From Cyprinodon diabolis (lineage: Eukaryota > Chordata > Actinopteri > Cyprinodontiformes > Cyprinodontidae): a stretch of DNA of 64,000 bases. The stretch's first letter is position 1, and each line of letters begins with the position of its first letter. A model generated the notes under the pieces. It was given only the letters and a program-made list of their open reading frames with translations, ran no database searches and was not told the origin of the DNA. The stretch covers positions 30,924,001 through 30,988,000 of the forward strand of contig CM060070.1 in the NCBI GenBank assembly GCA_030533445.1. Reading direction: 5' to 3'. A program made the translations under genes and the position numbers. This document shows positions 14,801-26,600 of the stretch, piece by piece.

Positions 14801-15779
14801 AACAAAGAGCATGTCCAGACATCTTGCCGGCCCCTCCATTTGGTCAGGGAAACTCAGACTCTGTGGGCTCAGGCTAGGAGTAACAATGACATCTCTCCCT
14901 GCAGGCCCTTTGACATCTGTGCAAAAATATAACCTGGGCCTGGAAGAGGTTGAGATCTCCTGCTGAGAATCTTGAATTTCACCTTCACAAGGCAGAAAGT
15001 GGGGGTGGGGGTCAAGGAGCCACTTTCTCCATCTGCATCGATTCATTTTTCAATTCATTAGTTTGCTGTATGATCAGCCTGAGCTGCTCTCTGAAATGGC
15101 TGGTCATCAGGGAATACCTTTGGCTGAGAAATGAAGGAGACTACAGGGGGAAAAGGGAGTGGAGGTGGAGGCAGTAAATTCAAAAACCTTCTTGTTTTTT
15201 CACAAGCTGCACAATTTTCTTGACGACGCCTTCCCTCTCTCTACATGTGTGAATGTGCAGGATGGGGCACTGATAATAAGGCTATGTGCTGTTGTCTCGT
15301 CAGATTTATTGCCGTTCTTTTGCCCTTGTTGCTTCCATAGAGAGGACATGACAAAGGAGGCAGACACAAAGGAGATGAGTTAAGGGTTGTTGGTCGGGTG
15401 GCTAAGGAGGAGGCTGGCAAAATGTAAAAACCGTCCAAGAAAATGATCAAATCTTTGGTGTCTCTTTGCTTTGTCAGATGTTTTTAAAAAGATTTTTAAA
15501 AACAAAACACAAAAAAGACTAAATCAATGATTGTCCTTGTGTGAGTAAAGCAGAGTGAACCTGACTTCACACCTCACCTCTTAAATTCTACTTCTTTCAA
15601 GTGAGAGTTTGAGATTTTGACTGACAAGAATGATGATTGCATGGCACGAAGGTTTTTTTTTTTTAGGCAGTCCAGGCCAGGTAGGGTCATCAGAGACAGG
15701 TTTCACAGCCACCTCCTTGTGACGCCTGCTGCTCCAAACCTGGCTACCCAGCACTCTTGAAGGCCTCCTCCTTCATCTC

Positions 15780-16072
15780 TCAGGCCTTGGAGAAAGTGGT
15801 GGTGGAGGTTCCCGGCTGCCCGGGGCTGGCCCCATGGTCGTCGTGCCAGCGATCCACGCACCGGCGGCGAGCATTCATGAAGAAGTTGCTGACGGTGCTG
15901 AGTTCCAGGCCAAGCTGCTGGGAGATGGTGATCTGCATTTCCTTGGACGGGCGTTTGTTTTCCTTAAAGATGGCGATGAGTGTGCGACGCTGCAGGTCCG
16001 TGAAGACTAGACGCTGTTTTTTAGGCGCTGTGTTGCGGTCCTTGTGTTGCTCCTGTTCTTTGCGCTTGCAGG
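15780..16072 (-). CDS. onecut3: onecut3 exon 2: homeodomain and C-terminus
   Basis: Sequence-specific transcription factor, nuclear. On the minus strand the exon follows an AG acceptor (complement of 16073-16074). Its first two bases complete the Ala codon begun in exon 1, giving CKRKEQEQHKDRN. The homeodomain spans about residues 364-423, starts KKQRLVFTDLQRRTL and ends with helix 3, VSNFFMNARRR. Phe at homeodomain position 48 and Met at 50 are diagnostic of the ONECUT class. The tail ends TSTTTFSKA and stops at 15780-15782. The KKQRLVFTDLQRRTLIAIF wording, R-R-R-C before the tail and the T-F-S-K-A end fit ONECUT3 better than ONECUT1 or ONECUT2, from memory of those proteins. Joined to exon 1 the protein is 443 residues, shorter than the human protein, which has long Gly/Ala/Pro runs. 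Confidence 0.95.
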
Positions 16073-16574
16073 CTTGGTTTGGGTGGCAGCGGTGGGAGGG
16101 ATGTCGATGAGAGCAGGAAAGCCGAGAAGAGAAAGAAAATAAACAAAGAAAAAAATAAGGTAAATACACAGAATTGATTAAGAAAAACAAAAAGAGACCT
16201 CAGAGGATAATTAAAAAGTAAATCCTTGCAAATGTATTAATATACAATACTAAACTTTTTAACCTTTTTTCATGCCACCACCACAATATTTAATGTTTTC
16301 ACTGATTGACCAACTCATAATCAAACATGATAGTGAAGAGGAAAAAAAATGAAACTTGATTTTTCTACATTTCTAACCAAAGCAAATATGAAGAACTTAT
16401 GTGCATTTCTTGGTGTACATAGTAATTTTGAGTATGTGTGTTTGCTTATAGGAAGGTGCGTTCTAGCTACAGACGGATCACACTTCTCAGCCTCTGTAGG
16501 AAGGCCTTTAGCAGGTTGATGGAGAGGAGTGTCTGTCTGATTGTTGAACCTTGGCTTTAGGAGGAGAATTTTGT

Positions 16575-17890
16575 TTTTTGACCCAGCTGCGGGACAACGG
16601 ACCACCTCTACACCATCTGGAGAGTGTTTGAGGATCTAGGGGGTTTTGCTCAACTGGTCCACATGTGATTTCTGAACCTGGAAAAGGCCTTTGACTGTTG
16701 GCTTTGTCAATACAATGGAAAAGTTGGGAGAGAGAATTTTTTTACCTTTGTGGTGCCCTGTGGGGATGACTCCAGGAGTGCTGGGTCAAGGGCCCCTTTA
16801 CAAGGGTCCATTCGGTCTCTCTACAAGTGGAGCAAGAGTTTGCTCCACATAGCCGGCATTAAATCCCATTGAAAAACTTGATGTACAAGGCTTCTAGGTG
16901 TAGCCAAGAACTAGGGGGGGTCTGGTTTGGGAACCAGAGTATTAAGTCTCTACTTTTTGCAGATGACTTGGTTCTCCTGGCTCCCGGCTGCTAAGACCTT
17001 TGACAGTTCGCATCCAAGTGCATACCAGCTGGGGTAAGGATCAACACCTCCAAGTCCAATGCCATGGTTTATATCCAGAAAAGGGTGGGTTGCCTCCTTC
17101 AAGTTGAAGGAGGGTTCCTGCCTCAAGTGTAGGACTTCTGGGCTCCTGTTCAGGAGCGAGGAGAGAATGGAGCGGGAGATCGATAGATGGAACCGTGCGG
17201 CTGCTGCTATAATCAGGACACTGCACCGGTCTGTTATGGTGTAGAGCACAGGTGTCAAAGTCGTTCCAGAAAGGGCCGTATGGCTGCTGGTTTTCTTTCC
17301 ACCCAAGCAGTAGCACTCCAGACTCCATTCATCTCATCAAGGTGAGTCTAGTCTTAACCTGATGACTTGATGGGATGAATGGAGTCTGGTGTGCTACTGC
17401 TTGGGTGGAAAGAAAACCAGCAGCCACACGGCCCTTTCTGGAACAACTTTGACACCCCTGGTGTAGAGAGAGCTCAGCCAAAATTAAAATCCTTATTGAC
17501 CAGTTTGTCTCTCCAGAATTCATGACCATAGGTGAGAGCAGGACACAACTGAGTGAAGATATCGCCTATTTGGGAGAGGATTGGAGTAGAGCCACATCTC
17601 CTCCCCATTAAGAGAAGAAAGCTGAAGTGGCTCAAGCATTGTTTTCAGATGCCCCTTGGGCGCTTCCCTCTATAGGTGTTCCAGGCATGTCCCACTGGGA
17701 AGAGGCCCATGGAACAACCTAGGACACGATAAAGGGACTATATCTATCATTTGGCTTGGAAACGCCTAGGGCATCCAAGAGCGGAGTTGGTGGAGGTTAC
17801 TGGGGAGATGGAAGTTTGGGAGTCTCTGGTTTGACTGCTGGCCCCTGTGACCTGGTCCCAGAAAAGGGGAAGGTGATGGTGACCTTTCAT
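16575..17890 (+). pseudogene. LINE (non-LTR retrotransposon) pol relic
   Basis: Decayed reverse transcriptase. LEKAFD is readable at 16678-16695 and SLLFADDLVLLA around 16947-16982, with the F-A-D-D catalytic box at 16956-16967. MEREIDRW follows at 17168-17191. The 3' end near 17640-17840 has the conserved wording of fish LINEs (RACPTGRRP-type region, then a tail ending in aagg-tgatggtgacc). Frames are broken by many stops and indels, and a hAT MITE interrupts it at 17247. The exact clade (L2/Rex-like) is uncertain. Confidence 0.78.
17247..17460. mobile_element. hAT-type MITE (214 bp, near-perfect foldback)
   Basis: Long inverted repeat whose arms run CAGGTGTCAAAG... on the left and ...CTTTGACACCCCTG on the right, pairing for almost 100 bp around a short centre. 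It is flanked by an exact 8-bp target duplication GTGTAGAG (17239-17246 and 17461-17468), the signature of hAT elements. It carries no coding capacity and is inserted in the LINE relic. Confidence 0.92.
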
Positions 17891-17924
17891 TATAACTGTA
17901 GTTGTATATTCAGGTTCATCCTTT

Positions 17925-18712
17925 ACTAAAAGGTAATAATCTATACAGTCTTAAATCTTTTCCAGCGACTACCATATTTGTTGGCTATCTATATTTCCCA
18001 TCAACTCTGACTACCTTCCTTTTCCCTGCTGGAGAAAGACATCCCCACACCATAATACTGCCACCACCATGTTTCATGGTGAGTAGGTTAGCTTACCTTA
18101 ACATGTTTTGTTTTTTTACCTGCTGGCCAAACACTTCCTACTTGTTTTCCTTGGAATAGAGAACCCCCTTCAACCCTCTTCATTTTATTTTCCCCTACCT
18201 GGCCTTTTACACATTTTAAACGTACATTTCTTTTACATCCTGCTCCCTATCAAAGGCTTGCCCCATCTCGATCACACTACACTCTTACCATTTTTATATG
18301 AGGGGCTGAATAGTTCTGTGAATCATTTAACTCTTTAAGTGTTGTTTTATTACCCAAATGTGCCCTAAACTCCTTCAAACCTCCATCCCACAGCGGTCTG
18401 CCATTTCCCTTGGCGTTTCTCACAATATGTGTTTACCAATCTTATTCAACAAACCTCCAGTGCCTTCCCAGAACAACCTCATTTATACTGAGAACATATT
18501 ATACATCGTTGGACTCTATTTACACATCGGTTGAATATTGCAATTGGGGTATGAAACTGAAGTGAAATCTTACAACTGCTTCAAGGTTATTAACAAGTTT
18601 GGGTTTCTCTGCCATATCCAGTATTAATTAGACAAATTTAAGTTTCTTGATTTAGCATGACAGGATGTAAAAAAAAGTGTTCGTGGCATGAGTATTTTTG
18701 TAAGGAACTGTA
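17925..18712 (-). pseudogene. Tc1-like transposase relic
   Basis: On the minus strand 18041-18079 reads MKHGGGSIMVWG, the signature before the second catalytic Asp of Tc1 transposases. The right end (18685-18712, gagtatttttgtaaggaact) matches the typical Tc1 terminal sequence. Intervening coding sequence is degraded and the left end is not clear. Confidence 0.72.
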
Positions 18713-19120
18713 TTAACTAGTATTTAGACACATAAAACCTGTTTAAACAGCAGCAGCAAGGCTACAGCTCCATCTCTATTGCCATATTAAAGTTGATTTA
18801 AAGCTAATCCATGCGTCCTTCCCAGTGGGAATATTCCTTCCATCCTGTGTAGTGCAGACAGGGAGCCAGCCTGCGGTGAGAGAAAGATTGGGTGGGGAGG
18901 GCAGGGCAGTGGGACTGGCTGTTGCCAGCTAGCTGGAGACACTGCTGTTTGATTCAATATTAATGCAGTTTGAGTCGCAATGGGGGACTGAATGACTGAT
19001 GCACAAAAGTAAGCATTTTGTGTTTCAGTGTGTATGTGTGTGCGAGTGTTGTAAATGAGAGACAGAGGAGACATCGAAAGAATAGAGAAATGAAAATAAA
19101 AGATGAACGGGTAAGACACA

Positions 19121-19136
19121 GTGTGTGTGGGGGGGG

Positions 19137-19198
<62 letters not shown>
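19121..19198. repeat. (GT)n microsatellite
   Basis: Nearly pure GT dinucleotides with a short G run at the start. The Cys/Val open frames through it are artefacts. Confidence 0.95.
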
Positions 19199-19202
<4 letters not shown>

Positions 19203-19958
19203 ACCAAAGATGGGAGCCAAGAAGAAGAAGGCGGGGTGTTCATGTGAAGGAGAAAGCAAGATATTGACCGACTTGCTGTAGGAATTGGGGAGGGAGGGGT
19301 TCTGTAGGGACTGAGGTCAGATCCCCCCCAGCAGGTCTACAGTCTGTTACTTCAAACAGAGCCCACTAGGGCCCACTCTATAGAGCTCTGAGAGGGTATT
19401 TATAAACCCTCCCGTCCCCCCTTTCCTTCTCTTTCCCCAAATGCAAACACTTGAGAGGTGCTTGCACCGGCTACTATGAGCTCCCTTCCATACACAGAGC
19501 AATTTTCAAAAGAAAAACGGTGCGCTCCCACATTTGGGAGGGGGTCCAGTGGGGTGAAGGGGTTTGTGCAGCAAATGCAGAAATTAATAGTTAATTTCTG
19601 TGCTGTATGTGGGTAAGAGTTTTAACTCTATGTGTTTGATGTGTGGAAAGCAGCAGACAGGTGGAAAGTAAAAGGTAGAAATGGTGGATGGCTGCGGCTC
19701 CACCTTAGAGCCACATGTTCCCCTGCTGACCAAGGATCGAATCCTCCATAACAGACCGCGCATCCTACTCAGCTTCCCCACTGTCTCAATTAAAAGAGAG
19801 CAAATCGGAGAGAGAAAGATGCCATCCCAGCGGGGCCTCCACCTGCTGCCGTCAGTATTGTCTCATACTTTCATACCTCCTTTAGTAAATGTCTCACTCT
19901 CTTGCTGCGTCTGGATGCATTTAGGGATGGATTTTTTTTCCTGTCTCCTATACTCTTC

Positions 19959-19962
<4 letters not shown>

Positions 19963-20027
<65 letters not shown>

Positions 20028-20070
20028 TGTGTGTGGGTGTGTGTGTGTGTGTGTGTGTGTGTAAGTGTGT
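19963..20070. repeat. (GT)n microsatellite, about 100 bp
   Basis: Long GT tract with two GG interruptions near 20023 and 20035. Polymorphic length is likely. Confidence 0.95.
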
Positions 20071-21700
20071 TTGGAAGGTGGCTGTGATTATGCTGAAGTG
20101 GCTGGAGCCAAGCAGGGGCTCTGTGTGTCTAATTACAGTGGAACAGAGCCCATTGATCAGCCATTGCAGTCCAATCTGTTTACTACAGATGTCTAACCTG
20201 CACACTTACACATCCATCATCTTCATATTTCAAATCAACACTGGTGCTAATGTGCTGCACTCGGATTAGTCCAAAAGCATGCTTGTGTCTGTACATTTAC
20301 ATATCATCACATAGAGTACTTTGATTTATTAAAGGCATAAGAGCAAGGGAAAAAGGAAAGTGATTTTATTATTTGGCAGTTTTACAACATTTCTTGGAAT
20401 AAAAGTTAGATTCATGTTCTCTGTCATCATATATCACAATATTTATTTTTTGATTATTGTGATGATTGTTCTGGTGGTGATTAATCTGTGTTTCCTTATG
20501 CTTCTTTTACTTTTTCCCAACCTTAATTTCCTGGAGGTTTTCTTGACTTTTTTGCATCTCATCTTCCTGCTATTAGGTGTTAGCTTTAGAAAAAGTGCTA
20601 ACCTTCCGGATGACCAAAAAAAGAATACATTACCCCATGAACAATTAGCCTGACAAATTGTGTATAGACTCTGTCCTAAACAATGGTGATATTTCAAAGA
20701 AGTTATGTAAGTGTAGTTTGGTATATTAGGCAGTTCCATCTTCTAACAGTGATTACTTTAAAATGTTTTTCTCCTTATAATTTCTGTGACATTTAGCTGC
20801 AAACACAGGCCAAAATAAATATCAGCTGCTAATTCCAAAAAACAAATACTGCAGGGTATCATTCATTTGTCAGTCATCGATATGGCAATAATCTATAATT
20901 TGTTCAACTGCTAAGATAAGTATGTGTACATATATACATAAATACACACACACATATATATATATAGAAATACACATATATACACATATAGGTGAAGATT
21001 TTTCTTATTACACGTTTTTGTATAAGATCACAATGACCAAGGAGAACTTACAGCTTTATACCCATCAAAGACATGTTGGACTGCCTGGATCAAACTTAGA
21101 ATGGAAGAGGATTTGTTACCCAGCAGGGTGGCAAGTCTGAACAGGCGTCACAGCCCAGCCGGGTCTGTTTGAAGATCAAAAAGGAGCTGACATGTTGGAC
21201 ATGTCTATCCATTCTACAGATCTCTACATCCCTGGCAGTAGTGAGAAATGCATAAGCTACTGACAAGAAACTCTAGAAGTTCATGAAAATGGGGAATTGC
21301 TATTAGTTTAAAAATGTATCTATCTAAAAATGAAATTATTCAAACTTGGATTAAAAAATATTTACACCACTACTTCTCTGACGGCATTATTGTGAATATA
21401 AATCTATTATTGTGCTTTAGGTGTTTTTCATGTGGTTTCCAATTCCTGAAAGAGCCGCTTTTTCATCGGCCAAATACAGCTTTACTAATGATAATAAGAT
21501 GCAATTTTTATTCTACCCGTTCACTTCTGTCATTTATTACAGTAAATCAGTTTTTTTCTTTTTCGCCTGGGTTTTTTTCAATTATTAGTTGAATAATTTC
21601 TTTATTTAGTAAAGACATATCTACAGTCATCCAGAGATGCATTTTATCCTATTGTGGTCAACAAAGGTATTACAAAAACAAACGTGGAGCCTCTGAAATG
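20071..21700. other. intronic sequence without gene
   Basis: AT-rich stretch with a short TA/CA-rich tract at 20930-20990. I see no repeat family, exon or compelling motif cluster here. Confidence 0.5.
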
Positions 21701-21706
21701 TTTTAG

Positions 21707-21712
21707 TCAGTC

Positions 21713-21770
<58 letters not shown>

Positions 21771-21780
21771 CAAGTTAGTT
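21707..21780. repeat. (TTAG)n tetranucleotide repeat
   Basis: About 16 nearly perfect TTAG units, followed by T-rich sequence. This is an interstitial microsatellite, not the TTAGGG vertebrate telomere unit. Confidence 0.93.
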
Positions 21781-22240
21781 TTTTTTTTTTTGTTTTTTTT
21801 TTTGGTTGTTTGTTTGTTGGTTGATTAGTTGGTTATTTAGTTGGGGCTGTAAAAGGTAAATGGTATATTTCTAAAAGCAAAAAGAGGACATGTATTTTGC
21901 ACATTGTTGGCTATTTCTCTGCCCTTTAGGGCGAAAAGCAAAACAAAAAATAAAAACAATGTAAAAATGTGTGACTTATTGATTACCTCTAAGATCTCGA
22001 AATTTTTGCTTTTAAACTTAGAATATGGACTAATAATGATAATAATTATTATTGCTGTTGAAGAAGTCGTTGTTATTTGTTTGAATTTGTTTATTAGAAA
22101 ATAAACCCACATTTATCTGTAGTTACAGCAAGGGTTCTTCTTTTAAGATAGGTTTAATTTTTTATGATAAACCATGCAGTCTTTTTTCAGACTTAAGTCA
22201 GATTTATTTTTAAAAACATAAAAAAAGGGGAGGCCATCAT

Positions 22241-22560
22241 ATGAATGCGCTCAAGATAAATGCGCCTATTTTCTTCAGGAAGTCAGCGGGAGTAATGAGC
22301 GTCTTTAAATGTGCCTCTGCCCCATCTCCCTTCACCGGATGGTCACGTCCCTCATCCCTTCATCGACCGGCTCGCCTGGCGCCGTTAGGCTCGGCAGGGG
22401 GCGCTCTCGCCCGGCCCGGCCACACTGGGGGCGCCATAGAGCGCTCTTTGCCTTTGCTACAGGCGCTGGATTTAGTAGTCAATATCGATCGATCGGTGAG
22501 GAAGGGGGCCCTGATTACTGAACCAAGCTCGGCGTAGAAAGGGGAGGGGGAGGGCGGCAT
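22241..22560. promoter_or_regulatory. GC-rich intronic element with paired CTCF-like sites
   Basis: A CpG-rich island in an otherwise AT-rich intron. Two close matches to the CTCF core lie in the same orientation: GGCAGGGGGCGCTC (22393-22406) and CACACTGGGGGCGCCA (22421-22436). About 45 bp further on is CAATATCGATCGATC (from 22480), a CUT-homeodomain-type word. Together these suggest an insulator or enhancer within onecut3. CTCF binding is inferred from the motif only. Confidence 0.5.
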
Positions 22561-23018
22561 CGATCATTGCAGCTTTTAGAGCTACAGTAGGAACAGACGG
22601 ACATAAAGTCGTGCACAAAGCAGCCCTGGCAAGAGCAGAAATCCTGGTTTGGTGTTTTTCCAGGTGCACATCCTGCTGATCGGGTGTAATTTCTATAACT
22701 CGCTATAGATCTGTGAAGCTCTCCTTGTTCGGATGGATTCCTCAACTCTTCAGTGGCCCTAATTGATTAACAGCAGTGTTTGTCCTGGCTCTTCTTTATT
22801 TAGGCCATCCCTTCCATTTCCCACACCTTGAGCTTTTAATTTAATTTATTTTTTTATTTTATTGTATTGTTAAATGTAGTCCAAATTCTCTAGTGTTTAT
22901 TCCAGCTGAAAATAGGTTAGATTCTGCCCCCATTTTATTTATTTTTTCTTTTACTGATAACATTAATATTCTTCCCTTCATGACAAACCAAGTGAGGTTA
23001 AGAGAAAGGCCCTGGGTT

Positions 23019-23038
23019 TTCAATATCGATCGATATAT
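23019..23038. promoter_or_regulatory. CAATATCGATCGATAT palindromic CUT-type motif
   Basis: Contains the 14-bp perfect palindrome ATATCGATCGATAT. It repeats the CAATATCGATCGAT word present 540 bp upstream at 22480, in the same orientation. ATCGAT and ATCAATA are the cores recognised by CUT-class proteins. Confidence 0.4.
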
Positions 23039-24829
23039 TCGTGAATAATTCGTGTGTGAAATTCAGTTCGTCCAATTAATTATACCTTGGAGGTGGAGGG
23101 AGGGAGAAGGAAGGGGAGATGCTATGATGGGCAAATATTTCTGGGGAAAATATGCACGCGCCCAGGTTTGGGGGGAAGCTGCTGTAATGATTCTGGTTGC
23201 TGGTTAAATCTGAGAGGGGTTTAAAAAAAGAGAGAAAATAATCAGCAGCTATTCCGGCTGTGATGCTAAATATTCACAGCTGGCTGCAGATGTGAGCCCA
23301 TCTTCAGCATTAATCATCTATTGATCATCGTTGCCCTTCCTGGTTATAATGAGAAAGTCAACTCGTCTAATATTACGCATAGGCACAGGCAACAGATTAA
23401 AACATTTACATCCTGCCCCGGAACTCTAAAACAACGGGAGTCACCGATTCATCTACCAGTAAACACTTTTACTGGTTCCAGTTCTTAAACCTCTGCGGCT
23501 CTTTTACTGGGGGGAATGTATTTAACGCTTTTTTTCATTCACTTAAATCCGCATTTTCACATGAACAGCTGCCCTGAAGATTTATAACAGAGTTTAGTAT
23601 ATTTTCCACAAAGCAATCTTCTCTCTCAATATAAAATTGTTGCATTTGACACTTAACTGAAAAGCAGTGCCAAGCCCTGTTTGTGTCTTTCACCAGTGGC
23701 CAGATCACTTCCAGCTCAATAGCCCTTAATGTAATGGGTGAGAATTAGTGTTAATATACTGATGAAGCGGGACAATTTGTTTGTTTGCATTTGACTCAGC
23801 TGCGAGGCATTTTCTTTCCAAGCACTTCAATAAGATCTCAACCTGAACTCAGTTAAAACTTCGCTTTACTTCTAAACCTGCAAGGCCTGCCTTTTTATTT
23901 ATTTATTTATTACATCAATCCAAATGTAAAGGTGTAAATAAATGAATAAAAAAAAAACAAATTCATACATAAATAGAAAAAGAAAACCAAGGTTTGGCAA
24001 ATAAAGTGTTAATAAAAAAAAGAAAAGCAAGGGTGATTCTAGAGATGGCACTATGTTATAAAAATTCAATAATCAGTTGAGACTGCTGCCTGTGATGATC
24101 ATGCTCCTTATGAGGTTTTAGATAATTAAATGCACTCAACCATTTAAGCACTTTATGACTGAGAGAACCTGACGAAAATTTTATCCCCCTCTATTATGTT
24201 TTTGTCGCTTTCATATTAGCCCAGATATGCATGTGTTTGTTGCACTTTTATCAAACATTTATTGATCTGAAGCAAAATTGCTTTGATCAGTTATGCGTGA
24301 TAATTGCAGTATTAAACGCACTTAATTCTTTTTTTTTACATAAGTAAAAAAGTGATACTCTTTTGAAGCTGTTTTTATGTTGCACATACATGTAGCGTTT
24401 ATTTCCAATTTTTTGTTATATATTACATTTATTTATTTATTTATTCATTAGCATTTTTAATTAACAAAAACATGGTGTATGTTTGTTTTCAAAATCCTGA
24501 TCATTTACTATAAAAATTGAAAAATAACATTATTCTACTTGAAACTTGTGCCTTGAGTTTTATTTTATTTTTTCCCAATGCTGTGTTTTCAGATTTTGTT
24601 TTCTCATCCTATCAAGAAAATAGACAAAAACCACCCCCTAATCTTTTAAAGTGTGTTAGATATCACAATTACCAAAAGCTATAAAGTCTCGCGATATTAT
24701 ATGAGAGGATAAGCAGATGCTGTATAGTTCGATGTTTTCAATTTTCTTTATTATTATTTTTTTTGTTTCAGCTTTTTTCTAGAAATATCTACCCCTTTAA
24801 AACTGCAATTTAAAAATTAATTTGAAATA

Positions 24830-25170
24830 TTCTTCTAATTCCATTGGGTGCTAGAGCCGTCACCTCCTCTCCTGATCTCCTGTTTTGTCACAGTAGAATG
24901 TTCTGGCTGATCTGAAGTCGAATGGCACCGCTCGCTGGCCCTCGGGTCTGCAGAAGCAGGTTTTTTAATATGCAGGAATTCTCCAAATTCAATTCCACCC
25001 CTCCTTCCGCCCCATGAGCAGATACAGTCAAATGAAAACATATATGAGAGGCGAGAATTATTGCACTGATATAATCTTGTTAATAACCAGACTGCTTCTT
25101 CAAATTAGATGGAAATATATGAAGCTGAGAGCCTGTGTTGTATTGTAACAAACTGTTGATGCTCCTTTTT
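24830..25170. promoter_or_regulatory. candidate conserved intronic element
   Basis: Less AT-rich than its surroundings, with homeodomain-type words (TAATTT, TTAATATGCA, AATTCAATT) and no repeat character. Regulatory function is a guess from composition. Confidence 0.25.
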
Positions 25171-25314
25171 TTTATTTAATTTTAGTTTAGAAATCGATGC
25201 CTTCCAATTAACCAGAAGCCTAACAATAATGTCGACTTTAAATGAGAAAAAATAGCTAACACTTTACTGTTTGATTTTATTTTGTAGGAAGAAGACAAAA
25301 TATTATTTATTCTC

Positions 25315-25587
<273 letters not shown>

Positions 25588-26359
25588 TTTGTCTCAAAAA
25601 CATAAGAAGATATATTAACTATAAGGTTAGAGATATATGCTTGCACAGGCATATATCTGATTTTCCTATTTTCCCGGCAGGGATTTTTATTTCGTGTTGC
25701 ATTTGAAACTACAATTATTAATCTTCGAATAACCCGCAGCCAGTTTGTTATATGTAATAACATGTAACACACATGCTTTATGTGCTTACATCGATTCATT
25801 CATCAATTGATTCCGCAGCCGTTTTGTTCCTTTGTTTATCTTCGTGGGGTTGCCCAACCGGAGTTTCGGGTTGCATCTGTGGGTACGATTAGCCGCGTGC
25901 GTGTGTTTGTGCGCGCGCGCGAGCGTGCATTAGTGTGTGTTTGTGGTTTTGTTGCGATCGAACCTGTGGACAGAGCCACTGCTTCCTTACAAACCAACAA
26001 CAGCCTCTTATATCTTTGGCTTTCATTAGTTAATATAAGGTTAAAAAATAATATTACTTTAATTTTAATAAATCCAAAAATACAGATATGCTTCGTTCAA
26101 CTGAGGGCCCTAAGGTCAGGGCCTTACCATTTTACAGTTCTGTAGCAAAAATCTTATTTATTTCTTTATTCATTTTTAAACTATAAGGAGAATGAATTTT
26201 GGTATATTTATTCTTATTGTGAAGATTTAATCTTATCTAGTGTTTGAATTAAAATGCAAAATTCTCTTGAAATTAATTAGATTTTCTTATTTATTTATTT
26301 ATTTATTTTTCCTGCACTAGGCATGGTAATAAAAAATATTTCTCTTACATCCCCTATCA

Positions 26360-26600
26360 CATGAAAGCTCGCCTCTCTTTAATTGCGCGGCCGATATCTT
26401 TGCATTGTGTTCTTAGCCATGCGCATTAAACGAGCTATTATCGCCTCTTTAATAACCGATGGCCTGCCAGGGGTGCAGATAAGCTTGGAATGAGCAGAAT
26501 CCGTGCAGCTTCAGCTGATTTATAACATTTTGGGAGCAACTATTCCAGCTCACACGGTTTCCAAAGATAGATAAATAATTGAAAGACTCGGTGTGGGAGC
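26360..26600. promoter_or_regulatory. candidate intronic enhancer rich in POU/SOX/homeodomain words
   Basis: Dense non-repetitive block with TTTAATTGCGCGG, CTTTGCATTGTG (octamer/SOX-like), ATGCGCATTAAAC, TTATCGCC, TTTAATAACCGAT and ATTTATAAC. It contains unusually many CpGs for this intron. No binding has been shown. Confidence 0.35.

Larger units (their letters stand above)
8241..15779 (-). other. onecut3: probable long 3' UTR of onecut3
   Basis: No supported gene lies between the onecut3 stop codon (15780-15782) and the minus-strand AATAAA words at 8247-8252 and 8259-8264. Much of the interval (8.35-10.5 and 11.9-15.7 kb) is less AT-rich than neighbouring spacer and carries long C/G-rich tracts. 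ONECUT2 is known for a 3' UTR of more than 10 kb, so a long UTR here is plausible. The extent is inference; transcription could end earlier, and the interval contains a Tc1 relic. Confidence 0.35.

Noticed and set aside
17041..17328. Minus-strand open frames over the LINE relic
   Set aside because: The LINE motifs read on the + strand, so these are antisense shadows.
19967..20269. Cys/Val-rich frames across GT repeats
   Set aside because: Pure microsatellite translation.
21707..21780. Interstitial telomere
   Set aside because: The unit is TTAG, not TTAGGG, and has T-rich neighbours; an ordinary microsatellite.
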